A stretch of DNA of 64,000 nucleotides from Pyxicephalus adspersus (GCF_032062135.1 NC_092859.1:63832570-63896569); one strand, 5' to 3'. Positions 35,635 through 48,360 are shown, counted from the stretch's first letter. Notes: a model not told the origin generated them from the letters alone. Translations and numbers: made by a program.

Positions 35635-35925
35635 CTACTTGGAAAAGCAGTTTTCTTTGTCTGTCAATTGATGCCTGGTGTTTATGAAAATGTTACATTC
35701 TAAAATCCAAGCCCATGGCGCATGATAAATCAAAAAGCCACATGAGCTGACAGTGTTACTCAGTCCCTGTGCATCAGAGTGCAGTAGGCTACAGGATTTA
35801 GGATAGATTATTTTGCCACGTTGACGGAAAGGGGCACCTGGGTAATATGGCATGTCCTCTGGATTAATGTCAAGTTTACACAACATAAAATAAATTTCAG
35901 ACACGGTTCGCCAAGCATACTCCAT
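35635..35925 (-). other. Unidentified open frame, possible exon 35838-35925
   Basis: The - strand frame begins MEYAWRTVSEIYFMLCKLDI and continues NPEDMPYYPG. It is preceded by an acceptor-like tract (cctttcaacag) immediately before the ATG, and a donor-like CAG|gtgcc follows PYYPG. Composition is protein-like, unlike nearby noise frames. I do not recognise the product; it could be a retrocopy, an exon of an antisense gene or a transposon fragment. The frame continues to 35635 without a stop. Confidence 0.3.
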
Positions 35926-35929
35926 CTGT

Positions 35930-37935
35930 TGAAAGGTAAATCAAATAGGTTTGGAAAGTGCAGTGTGATACTTCCAAGCCCTCATGTTGCTATAGAGATT
36001 ACTATGGTCACATTTCTAAATCTGAACTGCTTTAAAGGTTTAGCTGTGTGTGTCTACAAAACCGTTTCAGTTCAGATTTTTCTGTAAAATGCTTTATTTG
36101 TTTGTATTAATGGAAACTAATAAAAAGAAAAGTGCTAACAGAGGAGAAACACATTTGATCTGAACATGTAAATCTAGCAGATTAAATGTAACCTTTTCAG
36201 GTTGTATGTATAGCACCAAATACTGTCCAAGAGCACCCTTATGCCCTGATTCAGGTCTAGATATCTACCAGGGAACCTGTGTATCCACTACATTTCTAAC
36301 ATTGCCAAAGATTTGAATAGGGTCATTTCAAATCGATTTGTTAGTTTTGCTGGTTTGTTTATTTGTATTTTCCATTAGGTGCAAACAAATATATCCAGGA
36401 ACTGATTTCAATCATTCATATGGTGAAGAAGGTTATGGTGTTTATATAGACAGTATAGAACTTTGGTCCCAGTTTACGACAATTTCAATTTTGGAAAAAT
36501 CCCTGCTGACTAAATCTAAAGTCTGAGAAAATGAGAAATGTAGATTGTAATTTTTCTTCACATAATAAATACATCCAAATTCAAAAATGTTCACTGTCTA
36601 TACTACAAATGAATATCTTTTAGAAGTTTGATATTTAGACCTCAAGTGGTTGTCAGGTACATATTCTTCACCTAGGGAATGTAGTTGAAAATCGAGCATC
36701 TTCCTCCCCTCAAAACATTTCAAAACTAAAGTTAGGAATGTGTCTCCTGATACGACTTTTTTGATTGATTTGTGAGCATAACAGAAGGAGGGCTGCAACT
36801 TGTGTGTTTTGAACCTGGTAAACACTTGCAAAAAAACGGTCTCCTTTATTTGGTACTTGGTTAGTTTACACATACAGTATGTCTACATGTTCACAGATTC
36901 AAAAACAAATCCTTGACTTTTTCATTACTTGCACCTAGTGTGCTTTTGTTAGTGGAGAATTCCTTTACATTAAGTAATTTAGGTTTTGTGGAACATGTAA
37001 TGTTTTCTTTATTTATTATACTAATTCTGCTGTTCAAGTAAAATAAAATTTAATAATAAAATAATAAAAAATAAAAAAAGCTTTATTATCTCCCAGAAAG
37101 TTAAAAATGAAAATGAAAGTACCCCTTTCACATAGCAAATTTAAACTGAGCATATGATGGTACATAGGGTGGGTGCAGGCCTATGTACCACAACAAATTG
37201 AAATCTTTTCTTGGAGCTCTGTAGTCTTTTAAGCACAGCAGGAAGATTGAAATGTAAATGTAATGGTATAGCGCCTGATCTAATGTATTCATCTTGCTCT
37301 AAGTAATAACCACATAGGTTTTTTTAGGGTGGACAAAAGTAGACGAGACCAAGTTTAACTGGAAGGAAAAAGTTGTGAATTTATACTGTTAATTGACACA
37401 ATTTAGTTTTTAAAGGTAACTCTAATAATTTTTTTAAGGTTAGCCCAAAAATATAAAACTGGCACAAGAATTCTGTAATGCAGTTACTTTTTTGGAGCAT
37501 ACATCACTCTTTCATATAAAGGAGTTGGAAAGAACCATCTCATCTTAATTTCTATATCTTTGTTCTGGTTCTCAGTTCAGACATAAAAAGAAAGAAAGGT
37601 TCATTCTGATTTTTACTTATTCCCCTTTTCATCTAGTTTCTTTCTTTATCTGCTGGCTAATCTATTAGATCATGTGACCACCACCCTTCATCATGTTGGT
37701 CTGTAATTCCTGCACTTCAACTATATATATTGTCTTGTCATTCAGGACTGAATAGCAGCTACCTAGGTAAGAGTGATTTATAAAGGTCACCTTGGCAACC
37801 TAGGAAAGATCTACTGATAAGATTGCTCAGATGGCTGCTCTGCAGTAGTTTGTAGTTCGGCTGTAATATTAAAGAATACAATTACGTGAAATTCGCTATA
37901 AATAGCCTTCACATTATACAACTTTTAACGACTGT
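35930..37935. other. Intronic, nothing recognised
   Basis: AT-rich with an A-rich stretch near 37037-37080. Nothing coding was recognised. Confidence 0.5.
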
Positions 37936-37995
37936 TTTCTTGTTTTAAGGTTAGAGACTGCACTAACTGCGATTGATTTAATTTGTCATTATGCC

Positions 37996-38757
37996 TAGAA
38001 ATTGCCTAATGATCCAGACAGTTTCTGTTATGTCTGTGGTTCATTCACGACGAAAGCACAACATCCCCAAATTACCACAGAATTTAAAAATATGTACAAA
38101 TTATATTTCGGCTGTCCACTTGGTGACCAGGATAAATAATGGGTTCCAGATTGGGCTCCTCTAAATTGGTGTAAAGCAGCAATGCCATTTGCAATCCCGA
38201 TGGTGTGGAGAGAACGTTGAGACCATCTAATTGTCTGCTGTTTTTGCTGTGTCAACAAGGGTGGATTCTCATGTAAAACTCAGCACAAAATTGTATATCC
38301 CAGCCTCGATTCTGCAATTAGGTCTGTTCCCCATGATGATTCATTGCCAGTTCCGGTACCGCCACGGACTTGCTTCTGTAGAAGTTGATGAGTAATGCGC
38401 TGGAGTTGCAGCCAGTTACAACTCCGAATCATCTGATCTTGAGTACTTGGCCGATGAAGATTCAGAACCACAGACCTTTAAACAAGCAGAGCTGAATTCT
38501 CTCTTTCATTATCTCAATCTCTCCAAAGACAAAGCAGAATTAACTGCTTCAAGGCTTAAACAGAAGAACTTGCTTGTAAAGAGTGTAACTGTAACTCACT
38601 ACAAAAAACTAAATCATAACTTGACAACATACTTCACTAGTGATGGCTCACTGTGCTACTGTCATGATATAAATGCACTCTTTAACAGTTTGTCACAAGA
38701 GCATGTTCCATCTGAATGGTGTATCCTAACTGATTCCTCCAAAAGAAGTTTTAAATA
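37996..38757 (+). pseudogene. Unclassified transposon-like gene, copy C (5' part only)
   Basis: Frames give LPNDPDSFCYVCGSFTTKA, YKLYFGCPLGDQDK, MPFAIPMVWRE, CCFCCVNKGGFSCK, the linker, then FKQAELNSLFHYLNLSKDKA, ELTASRLKQKNLL, HVPSEWCILTDSSKRSFK, where it ends. The CGSFT(T/L)K and LYFGCPLGDQDK wording suggests a third lineage, distinct from A and B. Stops are present near 38138 and 38217, and the second finger half is deleted (NWCKAAMPF joins unrelated parts). Everything after the SSKRSFK block is missing; a Penelope-like fragment with a hammerhead-like core follows about 270 bp on. Confidence 0.8.
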
Positions 38758-38849
38758 AATACTCTTGGAGAATTGTTTACATTGCACCACACCCTAATAC
38801 TCACAAATACATAAGGGTTTTTTTCCCCAACAGGGAAAATTTGCTAGGG

Positions 38850-39240
38850 TTTTAAATGCCAAATATCAACACTAACAACACAATATATGTTAAAAAAACA
38901 ATTTGTTGCAATTTATTCTACAATATTATAAAAACATATTACAAAACAATAAATGGTTGCAAAATGCAAAAAAATGACAATTCAGTAATCACATGATTTG
39001 TAATGATGCACAATAACTTTTACAGTCCTTAACGTGTTTCACCAATAGGCTTCATCAGAAGGACAGAACGTTATTAGAACCACATCTATGTATCTATATT
39101 TCAAAGCAAAAAGAATATCCAAATGAATAAAACAGCAAGGAGATACATATAACATTCTTTTATATGAGTATTCAAACAAGAGTTACCTGAAATCACAAAA
39201 TAGCACCTACTTGTTCAGATAGTGGTTAATGATTGGGTTG
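38850..39240 (-). mobile_element. Penelope-like terminal fragment with hammerhead-like core
   Basis: On the - strand, 39030-39060 reads CTGATGA, agcc tatt ggt, GAAAC, acgttaagg. The spacing between CTGATGA and GAAAC is 11 nt, the same as at 2599-2621. The surrounding AT-rich stretch resembles the other two weaker loci (about 48363-48400 and 60847-60881). Confidence 0.5.
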
Positions 39241-39286
39241 GTATTAGGTCATTCAAGCTTTGATGTTGGAAAGCAAGAATATTTGT

Positions 39287-39717
39287 TTAACCTCCCTGGC
39301 GGTAAGCCCGATTGTGCCTCCAGGTAGAAAAAAGTTGCTGAAAGCGGTAACCCCGAGTCCCACTCGGGGTAGGTAAACCTATGGAAAAGATAGTAAATAC
39401 AGTGCTTACCTGATCCGCTGGTGTCCCTCGTTGTCCATTGCTGTGATCCCTGTGTTCTTTCTTCTTCCTCCGGCGTCTTCTGCACACGATGAGTCACCAG
39501 GGGAGTTCCCGGTGACGTTGGTGCGTGTGTACTTTGCCGGCGGATTGAGCGGGAAATTCAAAATCCATTTTTTATTGCCTTCAATACAAAATAACTGTAT
39601 TGAATGCAGTACATTGGATTTAAATTTGTAAAAGTGATACATTGTTTTCAAGAACATTTATTTTACAGTATAATATAAATATAATTTTATTTTTTTAATT
39701 TAAAAAAAAATGAAAGA

Positions 39718-39770
<53 letters not shown>

Positions 39771-39946
39771 TATTATAATTATTTATTTAATTCAATTTTT
39801 ATATGATTTTTTGTTTCAAACCTTATTATACTCATACTATTATATTACACTATATAATAAATACTGTAAAAAAGATTTTTATGAAAAACAATGTACCACT
39901 TTTAGACATATAAAACCAGAAAGAAATGTACCACTAGCGAGGTTAA
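39287..39946. mobile_element. piggyBac-type MITE, copy 2
   Basis: Begins ttaacctccctggcggtaag and ends actagcgaggttaa, with TTAA at both ends. GC-rich start (ccccgagtcccactcgggg palindrome), gcgggaaattcaaaat, then an AT-rich tail that includes a (TG)n(TA)n microsatellite (39718-39768). Confidence 0.85.
39718..39768. repeat. (TG)n(TA)n microsatellite
   Basis: About seven TG followed by about 18 TA dinucleotides. Confidence 0.95.
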
Positions 39947-40308
39947 AATCCATAACATAGACTTTCTTGTGCAGTTAAGAGTGATGTGACCCCATAGTGT
40001 TGTAGGTAGTCTCTTTAGTGCACCACAGTGTATATAATCAAAAAGATAAAATATCACCGTTAGTAGTATTGTTTTCTTATTTAGAACAAAATAGAGCACC
40101 TATCAAAAGAAAATTAATTGATTATGATTGTTATAACCATTCCACAGATCAAAAAATATGTCTAAATACCATGCACCATATATATCTGCTGCAAAACTTA
40201 GAATAGAAGGAGCAAAATCATCATTGCACTCTCCAGGCAATCATAATCAGTAGTCAATTTGCTAAATTATAGTGATATATTATGCCCTTTTTTGCAAACT
40301 AAAATACA

Positions 40309-42185
40309 GTTAGGTCCATAAATATTTGGACAGAGACAACTTTTTTCTAATTTTGGTTCTGTACATTACCACAATTTATTTTAAATGAAACAACTCAGAT
40401 GCAGTTAAACTGCAGACTTTCAGCTTTAATTCAGTCGGTTCAACAAAAAGATTGCATAAAAATGTGAGGAACTAAAGCCTTGTTTTAACACAATCACAAG
40501 TGCTCCAAAGTAATTGGACAAATTAAAAAGCTGAAAATAAAATGTTCATTTGTAATACCTGGTTGAAAACCCTTTGCTGGCAATGACAGCCTGTAGTCTG
40601 AAACTCACGGACATCACCAGATGCTGGATTTCCTCCTTTTTAATGCTCAGCCAGGCCTTTACTGCAGCGGCTTTCAGTTGCTGTTTGTGGGCCTTTCTGT
40701 CCGAAGTTTAGTCTTCAACAAGTGAAATGCATGCTCAATTGGGTTCAGATCAAGTGACTGACTTGGCCATTCAAGAATATTCCACTTCTTTGCTTATTGG
40801 GGTGATGACCCAGCTGGACATTTATAGACCCCTAAACATAGATTCCAGCTGGAGATTTTTATATCAAATTTAGTTGGGAGGTCCATCAAATTACATTAAC
40901 CAATCCCAATCTAGTGGGGTGTGTGCCAACTGTTGGTCAGCATACCGAACACACCCACTAACCAATCAAGGAGTCCCAATGTTACCTAATTGGAATTAAC
41001 TATGTAAAAAGGGGAACTGAGAGAATCCTGCTCTCTTGCTCCTGCTCTTCTCTCTGGTGGGATGGTCCTCTTTGTCTCCTGAGGGTCTCCCTAGGTAAGC
41101 TGTTATGGAGTCCTCTTCAGAAGGAAGTAGGCTCCTGAAGTATACATTAACCTCTTAGCAGGTAGCTATAACACATTCCTGAATTGCTTTTGTATATTGT
41201 TCAGTATATGTATGTTGTTATTGTTATATTGATTTGATGTATTGTGTACTAAGTAGTTACTAGATTATTACAGGGGTTACTACTAATTACTATGTCCATG
41301 TGATATATATATGTAACATTGATTGAAGTTCCTATGTGTTTAAATATCTGACAATATTGCTGTGCACTTTGTCTTACCTTGTTTTCTTAATTAAACTGTT
41401 TGAGTGACTAGCTATTATTTGCGCATGAACCTTCTTTAATTGAATATCTATATGCATTGATATGGGGATATATTTCCATATTTATGCAGATAAATATATT
41501 CCTAAATAACACTGTCCTGTGTCACATCATGGATAAACACTAGTGTCCCAGTGCCACTGGCAGTCATGCATGCCCAAGCCATCACACTGCCATGTTTTAC
41601 AGATGGTGTGGTATGCTTTGGATCATGAGCTGTTCCACGTCTTCTCCATATTTTTTTTCTTGCTATTATTCTGGCAAAGGTTGATCTTGGTTTCATCTGT
41701 CCAAAGAATGTTTTTCCAGAACTGTGCTGGCTTTTTTATATGTTTTTTTTTTAGCAATGTCCAATCTAGCCTTTCTATTCTTAAAGCTTATGAGTGGCTT
41801 GCACCTTGCAGTGCACCCTCTGTATTTGCTTTCATGCAATCTTCTCTTTATGGTAGACTTGGATATCAATATGCCTACCTCCTGGAGAGTGTTGTACACT
41901 TGGTTGGCTGTTGTGAAGGGGTTTCTCTTCACCATGGAAATGATTCTGCGATCATCCACCACTGTTGTCTTATGTGGACGTCCAGGTCTTTTGCGATGCT
42001 GAGTTTACCAGTGCTTTGTTTCTTTTTCATGATGTACCAAACTGTAGATTTTGCCACTCCTAATATTATAGCAATTTTCGGATGTTTTGTTTCTGTTTTT
42101 GGAGCTTAAAGATGGCTTGTTTCACCTGCATGGAGAGCTCCTTTGACCACATGTTGTCTGTTAACAGCAAACTCTTCCACATACA
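40309..42185 (-). mobile_element. Tc1 element, second copy, interrupted by an insert
   Basis: Right end gttaggtccataaatatttg at 40309. On the - strand the transposase starts at 42152 (a Met-Trp-Ser-Lys start, then ELSMQVKQAIFKLQ) and has the helix-turn-helix and linker (VDDRRIISMVKRNPFTTANQ, STIKRRLHESKYRG). A catalytic-domain piece (SVKHGSVMAWACMTASGTGT) runs to about 41511. An insert takes 40798-41510; the gene then resumes with the C-terminal part to about 40550. Same family as 33674-35100. The 5' terminal repeat is missing past about 42185, where a (cagta)n run begins. Confidence 0.85.
40798..41510. mobile_element. LTR-like insertion in Tc1 (possible solo LTR)
   Basis: About 710 bp of unrelated DNA within the transposase gene. 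It contains a TATA-like tatgtaaaaagggg near 41000, a pyrimidine-rich stretch, and an AATTAAA signal near 41392, laid out like U3-R-U5. No TG...CA ends or target duplication could be settled. About 150-200 bp of Tc1 is lost at the site. Confidence 0.4.
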
Positions 42186-42680
42186 AGCACAGTACAGTAC
42201 AGTACACATACAGTAGTTTGCTTTATATATTGGTTTGTTAACATAGAAACATTTTCTTAACCTCTGATTTCTTTCTTTAATAGATCTAGATCATTGCTAA
42301 AAAAATTATTTAAAATGTATAATTTAATTTAATCCAGGATAGTAGGAGGCTTTCAAGTTATAATTCCATTTACTTTCTTTTTGTATTAACAGCTTATCTG
42401 TATCACCACCTTTAGAATCTACTTAAATTTTATCCAACGCCAAAAATTTGACTTCCTCAACATTGAAAGTATGCCTAAATCCCATATGGTGCACATCAAG
42501 CTCTGACATTTGAGCAATGGGTTTTTGAGGGTTCTTTTGTTGTATCTCTGTCTCTCACACCTACAATAAACCTACCATTACAAATATAGACTGGTCATTT
42601 CTTTGTCAGAGGGCAAACATACAAAATCAGTAGGGCATCAAATACTTCTTTCCCTTACTGTAAATACACATAATCTTCTG
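42185..42680. other. Intronic, simple repeat start
   Basis: A short (cagta)n run near 42188-42208, then unremarkable AT-rich sequence. Confidence 0.5.
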
Positions 42681-42683
42681 ATT

Positions 42684-42881
42684 TTAACCTCCTGAGCGTT
42701 ACACTGAGGTCTAGATTTCTGTACCAAAAGTGATCCACTGTTTTTCATGAAATTTTTTTTTAAATTGTAGACCTGTAACTTACAGAAATATGTCCGAACA
42801 ATGTACAAAATCTCGGGCTTAACCATCCTTGCAGTTTTTTTTTGCCCGAGCGAAGGTCGGGCTTAACTGCAAGGTGGTTAA
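42684..42881. mobile_element. piggyBac-type MITE, copy 4 (short, inverted)
   Basis: Ends ttaacctcctgagcgttaca and aactgcaaggtggttaa, TTAA on both sides. Only the two end regions of the family remain (198 bp). The internal GC-rich body and most of the AT tail are absent. Confidence 0.85.
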
Positions 42882-42884
42882 TGT

Positions 42885-44485
42885 CTGTGGATCTTACCAA
42901 ACAATGCATTGCTTCTTTGCCGCCGTTTATGACTAAAATATAGATGGCAGATTTTACAGTTACAAGCCTTAGTTGCTTTTGTGGTTTTCTGCAAAACAAA
43001 GTACTGCAAACAAAGCATCTTTATCACAGAAGAAATAGTTCCCTAAAACGCCTTTTCTGTCTGTTTACCACCTCCATTTCACTTTAACGTAATTTTTGTT
43101 TCTATGAAGGTGCCCGGATTTAATTTAGGAAAGGTGTAGACAGAGTTGCAAGAGGTTACTGTGATTATATTATAATATTTTTAGGCATGAGAGCTGCACA
43201 TTTTCCAAAATTAGGTTACACGTGGCTGTTGCCTATTATATTTTTAGTGGTCATCAAACTCTCCATTTCCTTCATTTGTGCAGGCATGCTCACTTGCCAT
43301 CTGCTGAAACTGGAACACCGATCTGTAAAATATTAAATGTGGTTCCCACTGTACAAAAAAATCATATTTTCCAGCCTGGTTGACCTTATATACTGTAAAT
43401 GATTGGCCAGTCTCCGTTTCTGGTTTGGATTGCTGGGTTGATTTTTTTTTCCCCCCTCTGTGAAATGTGTATTCCTAAATCTTCTATTTGATGAAAATGT
43501 AGAACTTTTTTGCTATATATTTAATCAACTGTTTTTTTTGGTTTGTAAGAGACTTTATTATATAACAAATCGAGAGAAATAGCCAGATGGCTGGCAAGAA
43601 TCCCAGACAACTGCTTTTGATGTGCAGTGGGTTTCCTGCCCCCCTTATGAAACGTGGGCTTAAATCTAATTAGGGCAGAAGTTTTATTTGTTTTTTTTAA
43701 GCTTTGGAAAACTAGCTTGGCTAGCAGCTTAGTGTTTTGTTATCAAATTGATTCCAATGCTTATTAGATACTTAAGCAGGCCATCTTTCAGTGAACGACC
43801 TGCTTTCTGACAGAGGTTTGGTTAATGCTTGTTTTGCAGTAATAGGGAGAACTAAACCCTCTTGATAACAATAATTGAGAATTTATTCACTCTGTTTTTT
43901 TTTTTTAGTTTGTTTTTATGTTATTCACTTTAAATATTGTTAAAAGATACATATCTAATTGTGTGTATAAAAAAAAACTCTGACTGGCATCAGCAAGCCA
44001 ATGATGAGACTGCTAAAAGTGGCTGCTCAAGAACACTCCCTCACTGAGTGAATTAATTACCCAAGTGATTTACTGTTCACCTGAAAATCAGCTATTGTTC
44101 TTTTGATTGCTTGGTTATTGTTCCCATTGCTTCAAATGCAATCTTGTGCAGCAAGCTGTTGCCAGGCTGCTAATACATGCACAAGCCATGAAGGTTAAAA
44201 AAAGTTTGGTGAATACCAGTGTTGAATGGTATAAAATGTTATAAATAATGCAACAAAATGAACAATTACATCAGTGTTATTAGAATTTGTGCTGTGATTA
44301 TTATTTTTGGTTATTAAAATATAAATATTGAATAGTGTAAATGAAAATGATTTATTTAGAACTTGGAGCCAGCAGATAGTAGTGATTTAGTGCAAAATGG
44401 GGAGCTTGGTGGAGACTTTTTACAGCTGTTTTGCTGAAAATTTACTTTAAGTATTTAAGTGCATAAAAATAGTAGGTCCAGGGCT
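42885..44485. other. Intronic, nothing recognised
   Basis: No coding or transposon signal. Regions near 43560-43870 and 43980-44190 look less repetitive than the rest and could be tested for conservation. Confidence 0.5.
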
Positions 44486-44488
44486 TGC

Positions 44489-47400
44489 ATTTTTTTTTTT
44501 GAAATTGTATTTTTATTGAAAAGTTTTTATAACAGGGTACAGAAGGGAAAAAGGGATACACAAAAGGGAAATAACAATCTTAAACCAGAACAAAACACAT
44601 CTGAGTTTCAAAATTACAATAACCGTTTCCCAGACATAGCACATAACATAAACATCTTAGGATGTGGAGGTGGTAGGAACAAAAAAAAAAAAGGTATTGT
44701 GACATTAGCAAACAAGAAAAGCGTCAAGTGGATCAGCCAGGCAAATTAGCATAATAACGATCCCAAGCCTCCCAGACCATTTCAAATTTATCCACTGTGT
44801 TTCTAAGGAGCCCCGTAAGGTACTCCATTAGGCGAATCTCTTGGATCCGCGCATTAAGATCTTCCATGGAAGGAGGCGTAGTCGCCTTCCATCTGGAGGG
44901 GATCAGTGTTCGCGCTGCAACTAGAACATGAGTTGCTAGTTTGCGAGACACATTCGGCAGTGTTGGGGAGGGTTGACCTAGGAGGTGGGAGAGAGGGTCT
45001 AATGGGACGGGTTGCTGGACCACAGCCGATAATAGGTCGTTAACCCGTGACCAATACATCTGGATAAGGGGGCAGAACCAAAATATGTGTTCTATCGTGC
45101 CTCTATGGTTTCCACATCTCCAGCACATGGGGTCCACATTAGGAAACAATCGGTGAAGAACCGGCGGCGTGTGGTACCACCTGAGCAACATTTTATACAG
45201 GTTTTCTTTATACAAAGTACAGATAGAACTTTTGTGTGCTGCTTCCCAGATGTCAAGCCATTCTTCTGGGGATAAGGACCGACCCAGAACCACCTCCCAT
45301 TTGAGTATATAGCTGAACTTATTTGAGTTCCCCTGTGTGGAAGTGTGAAGGAGACGGTAAATAGCAGAAATCGTTCCTTTGGTATGGGGGCCTTCCATGC
45401 ATAATCTTTCAAAGGCAGTAGGGGCCTGGAAGGTGGCTGTGGGTTGGAGTGACAAAATATAATGTCTTATTTGAAAGTAGGCGTAGAAAGAGGTGCGGGG
45501 CAGTTCCACTCTGTCACCTAGCTCGGAAAAGGAGAGCAACCTCCGCTCGATTGGGTGCAAGATATGTCTGATTTGGTATAGACCTCTGTCCTTCCAAGGG
45601 CAAGACATTGAACCAGACAGACTATCTGGAATTTGTGGGTTAAGGATTATAGAGGTTAACCTCGAGGCTGAGGATGCCAGGCCAAATTTATCTTTGCAGG
45701 TCCTCCACATGTTCCTCGTAAATATCATGGGTGCCGTTAAGTCTGACTCGGCTAGTAGTGAGGAGGAGCTCCACAGCATGGCATTGGGGTGTATAGGGGC
45801 TATCCATTCCTCCTCCAGCTCTACACAAACACTAGGAGGATGAGGGGATGTCCACTGCTGGAGGTGCCTCAGATGGGCCGCCAGGTAATATTTGTGAATA
45901 TCCGGGGCTCCCAAACCTCCCCCCTCCCTAGGAGTACAAACAATGCGTTTAGCTACTCTATGCCTTTTATAAGCCCAAATAAAGCGCATAAAGTCAGTTT
46001 GGATTCTTTTCAATACTTGAGACAGAACTCTAACTGGTAGTGTCTCAAATAAATACAATATTTTGGGGAGGAGCATCATCTTTACTGAGGCTATCCTACC
46101 CAGCAGCTACAAAGGGTGACCTTTCCATTTACCTAAAAAGTTGTTCATCTCTCTGAATAACGGGGGGAAATTGTGGGAGTACAACTGGGAGTATGTGGAA
46201 GTAATGTGGGTCCCCAGGTAGCGGAGGGAGCGCTCCTGCCAGGTAAAGGAAAAAGAGTCCCACAGGGCCTGCAGTTCCAATGAGGGGATGTGGAGAGGTA
46301 ATGCCTCCGTTTTAGAGAAATTATTTTTAATCCTGAGACTGCACCGTATTCTTGTAGTTTTCTCCATAAATTAGGGAGAGAGGTAACCGGCTTGTACGTT
46401 TTCCCTTTCACAGGCACCCCATGTATACTGGGGTTGGAGCGGATGCAGGCTGCCAAGGGCTCTATACACAAGGCGAAGAGTAGGGGTGACAATGGGCACC
46501 CCTGCCTCCTCCCATTCTTAATAGAAAACATTGCTGAGGAAGCATGGGGCAGTTTGACTGAGGCCGACGGGGCCGTATATAAAGATTCAATCGCCTTAAC
46601 AAAGGGACCTGTAAAGCCCATTTTATTCAGGGTGGCTAGCATAAAGGGCCAACGGAGGCGGTCAAAGGCCTTTTCGGCATCCAGACTAAGTATCAGGGAC
46701 GGGGTCCTCCGTTTATTAATAATATCAATAATGTTGACAACTCGTCTGGTATTGTCGCCCGCATGTCTGTATGGAATAAAGCCCGTTTGATCCCCATGGA
46801 TGAGAGAGGTAAGGAACCTGGACAACCTAGAGGCCAAAATTTTTGTAAAAATTTTTAAGTCAGAGTTTAGAAGAGCTTTTGGTCTATAGCTCGAGCAGTC
46901 CAATGGGTCCTTGCCCGGTTTCGGTATCACTGTTATATGAGAAGCCAGCATAGAGGAGGGGATCGGCTTGCCTTTCAAAAAATCATTAAAAAGATTCAGG
47001 AGATGTGGGGAGAGCTCTGGTAGGAACGTTTTGTAGTAAAGGTAGGGCAAACCGTCCGGGCCAGGAGCTTTAGAGGAAGGCAATTGGGCAATAGTTTTTG
47101 CGAGTTCCTCTTCCGTAATGGGGTTATTAAGTTGCTCCAGGTGATCCGACTCAATCCTAGGGAGGACCACCTGTGCCAGGTACGAGTCTATTTTTGGCCT
47201 CAGTGATCCACCTAGAGGAGCTTGGGCACAGTGAACCGTTTGGTATATTTGTGAATAATAGATCTCAAAACAGGAGGCGATGTGGGAGGGGTCGTACCGC
47301 ACCTTCCCGCTCTCATCTCTAACCGCCTCAGGAGAGGAGTGGAGCTGCATATCCCTCAGTTTACGGGCCAGCAGTGTCAGAGCTTGCATTTTAAAATAAT

Positions 47401-47545
47401 TATATTTGTTCTTGAGTAGTTTTACATTCAAAACCTCAAAAACAGGAGCGAAAATGAGGGGTACACACAGACACAGACTTGCATGCGTTGAGGGATTAAC
47501 CAATGGCAAGATTCGGTCTGCCAATATTTTTATCGCAGCTGTTTA
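44489..47545 (-). pseudogene. L1-clade LINE ORF2, 5'-truncated, missing catalytic motif
   Basis: The - strand encodes the ORF2 reverse transcriptase and C-terminal region: KAPGPDGLPYLYYKTFLPEL, ITVIPKPGKDPLDCSSYRP, ILASRLSRFL, GDQTGFIPYRHAGDNTRR, LSLDAEKAFDRLRWPFM, GRRQGCPLSPLLFALCIEPL, then about 46390 a join straight to KPVTSLPNLWRKLQEYGAVS. The FADD block (metal-binding aspartates) is absent. The frame continues after about 46100 with MMLLPKILYLF, TDFMRFIW, REGGGLGAPDI, and a C-terminal zinc-knuckle-like CWRCG...H...FC, stopping at 44733. A T-run at 44490-44501 is the poly(A) tail. Only one frameshift (about 46080-46145) makes this the best-preserved ORF here. The N-terminal endonuclease is missing. 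Confidence 0.92.
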
Positions 47546-47549
47546 GCAT

Positions 47550-48360
47550 TCCAAAATAGACCTTTATTCCCAGCTAACATATCCTTTAGTTTTATTTTAA
47601 TTATTGTTCATTGATGCTAACTATGGGTCTAAGGCATTAAAACTTGAAAATAAAATTAAAGTTGTTTACTAAAGCTAATTTTCACATTTCAACTTTTCAT
47701 TTTAAGGAGAAAAAAAAAGATGAATTCAGATTGGTCCCAATTTTGTGGTCAATTTCTCTTTTTCTGTTTTACTGGATTAGCTCTTTTGTTCACCAGAATA
47801 AAAAAAATCGAATTTTAAATACTGCGTACTATTTCACATATTTTGTAGTGAAATATATAGATGTACATATTTCTCTTCATTTTTTCCATATTTATTTTGT
47901 CAGGAATGTTAACATTTACCGTTCTAACTGAAGCTTTTAAAGTCTGAATGTTTCTCACTGTAGAATACCAGATTGATGGGTAGCAACAACTGTTAAAAAA
48001 TGTAACACACCTGAATGCTCCAGGCTCCTATAGAAGTGGTAAGGGTGTAGTAATATTTTCACAAACTGTTTCTGCATTTTAACAAAGGAAATAGGAGAGT
48101 GAAAAGGGAAAGTGTAATATTCAGTTGATCAATTTTTGCCAAGCCTGTCTATATAATAAGTGAAAAGAGGAAGAAAAAGGAAAAGACGACTTTTTGTGGC
48201 ACGATAATCATATTAGTTTACTCATCATGTTATATATTCACAGATTTTTCAACTGAACACATAAAGTTATAGTGTATATACAAGCAATCACAAAAGGTTA
48301 ATTGACTATCCAAGATATTTAAGTATACAGTACTCTAACATGATTATGTCTCATTTTACA
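47550..48360. other. Intronic, nothing recognised
   Basis: AT-rich intron. The last part may belong to a worn Penelope-like terminus (gttttgcactctggcttctt near 48366-48386). Confidence 0.4.

Noticed and set aside
44459..46790. Several + strand open frames of 60-130 codons over 44459-46790
   Set aside because: They are complements of the well-supported - strand L1 ORF2 frame.
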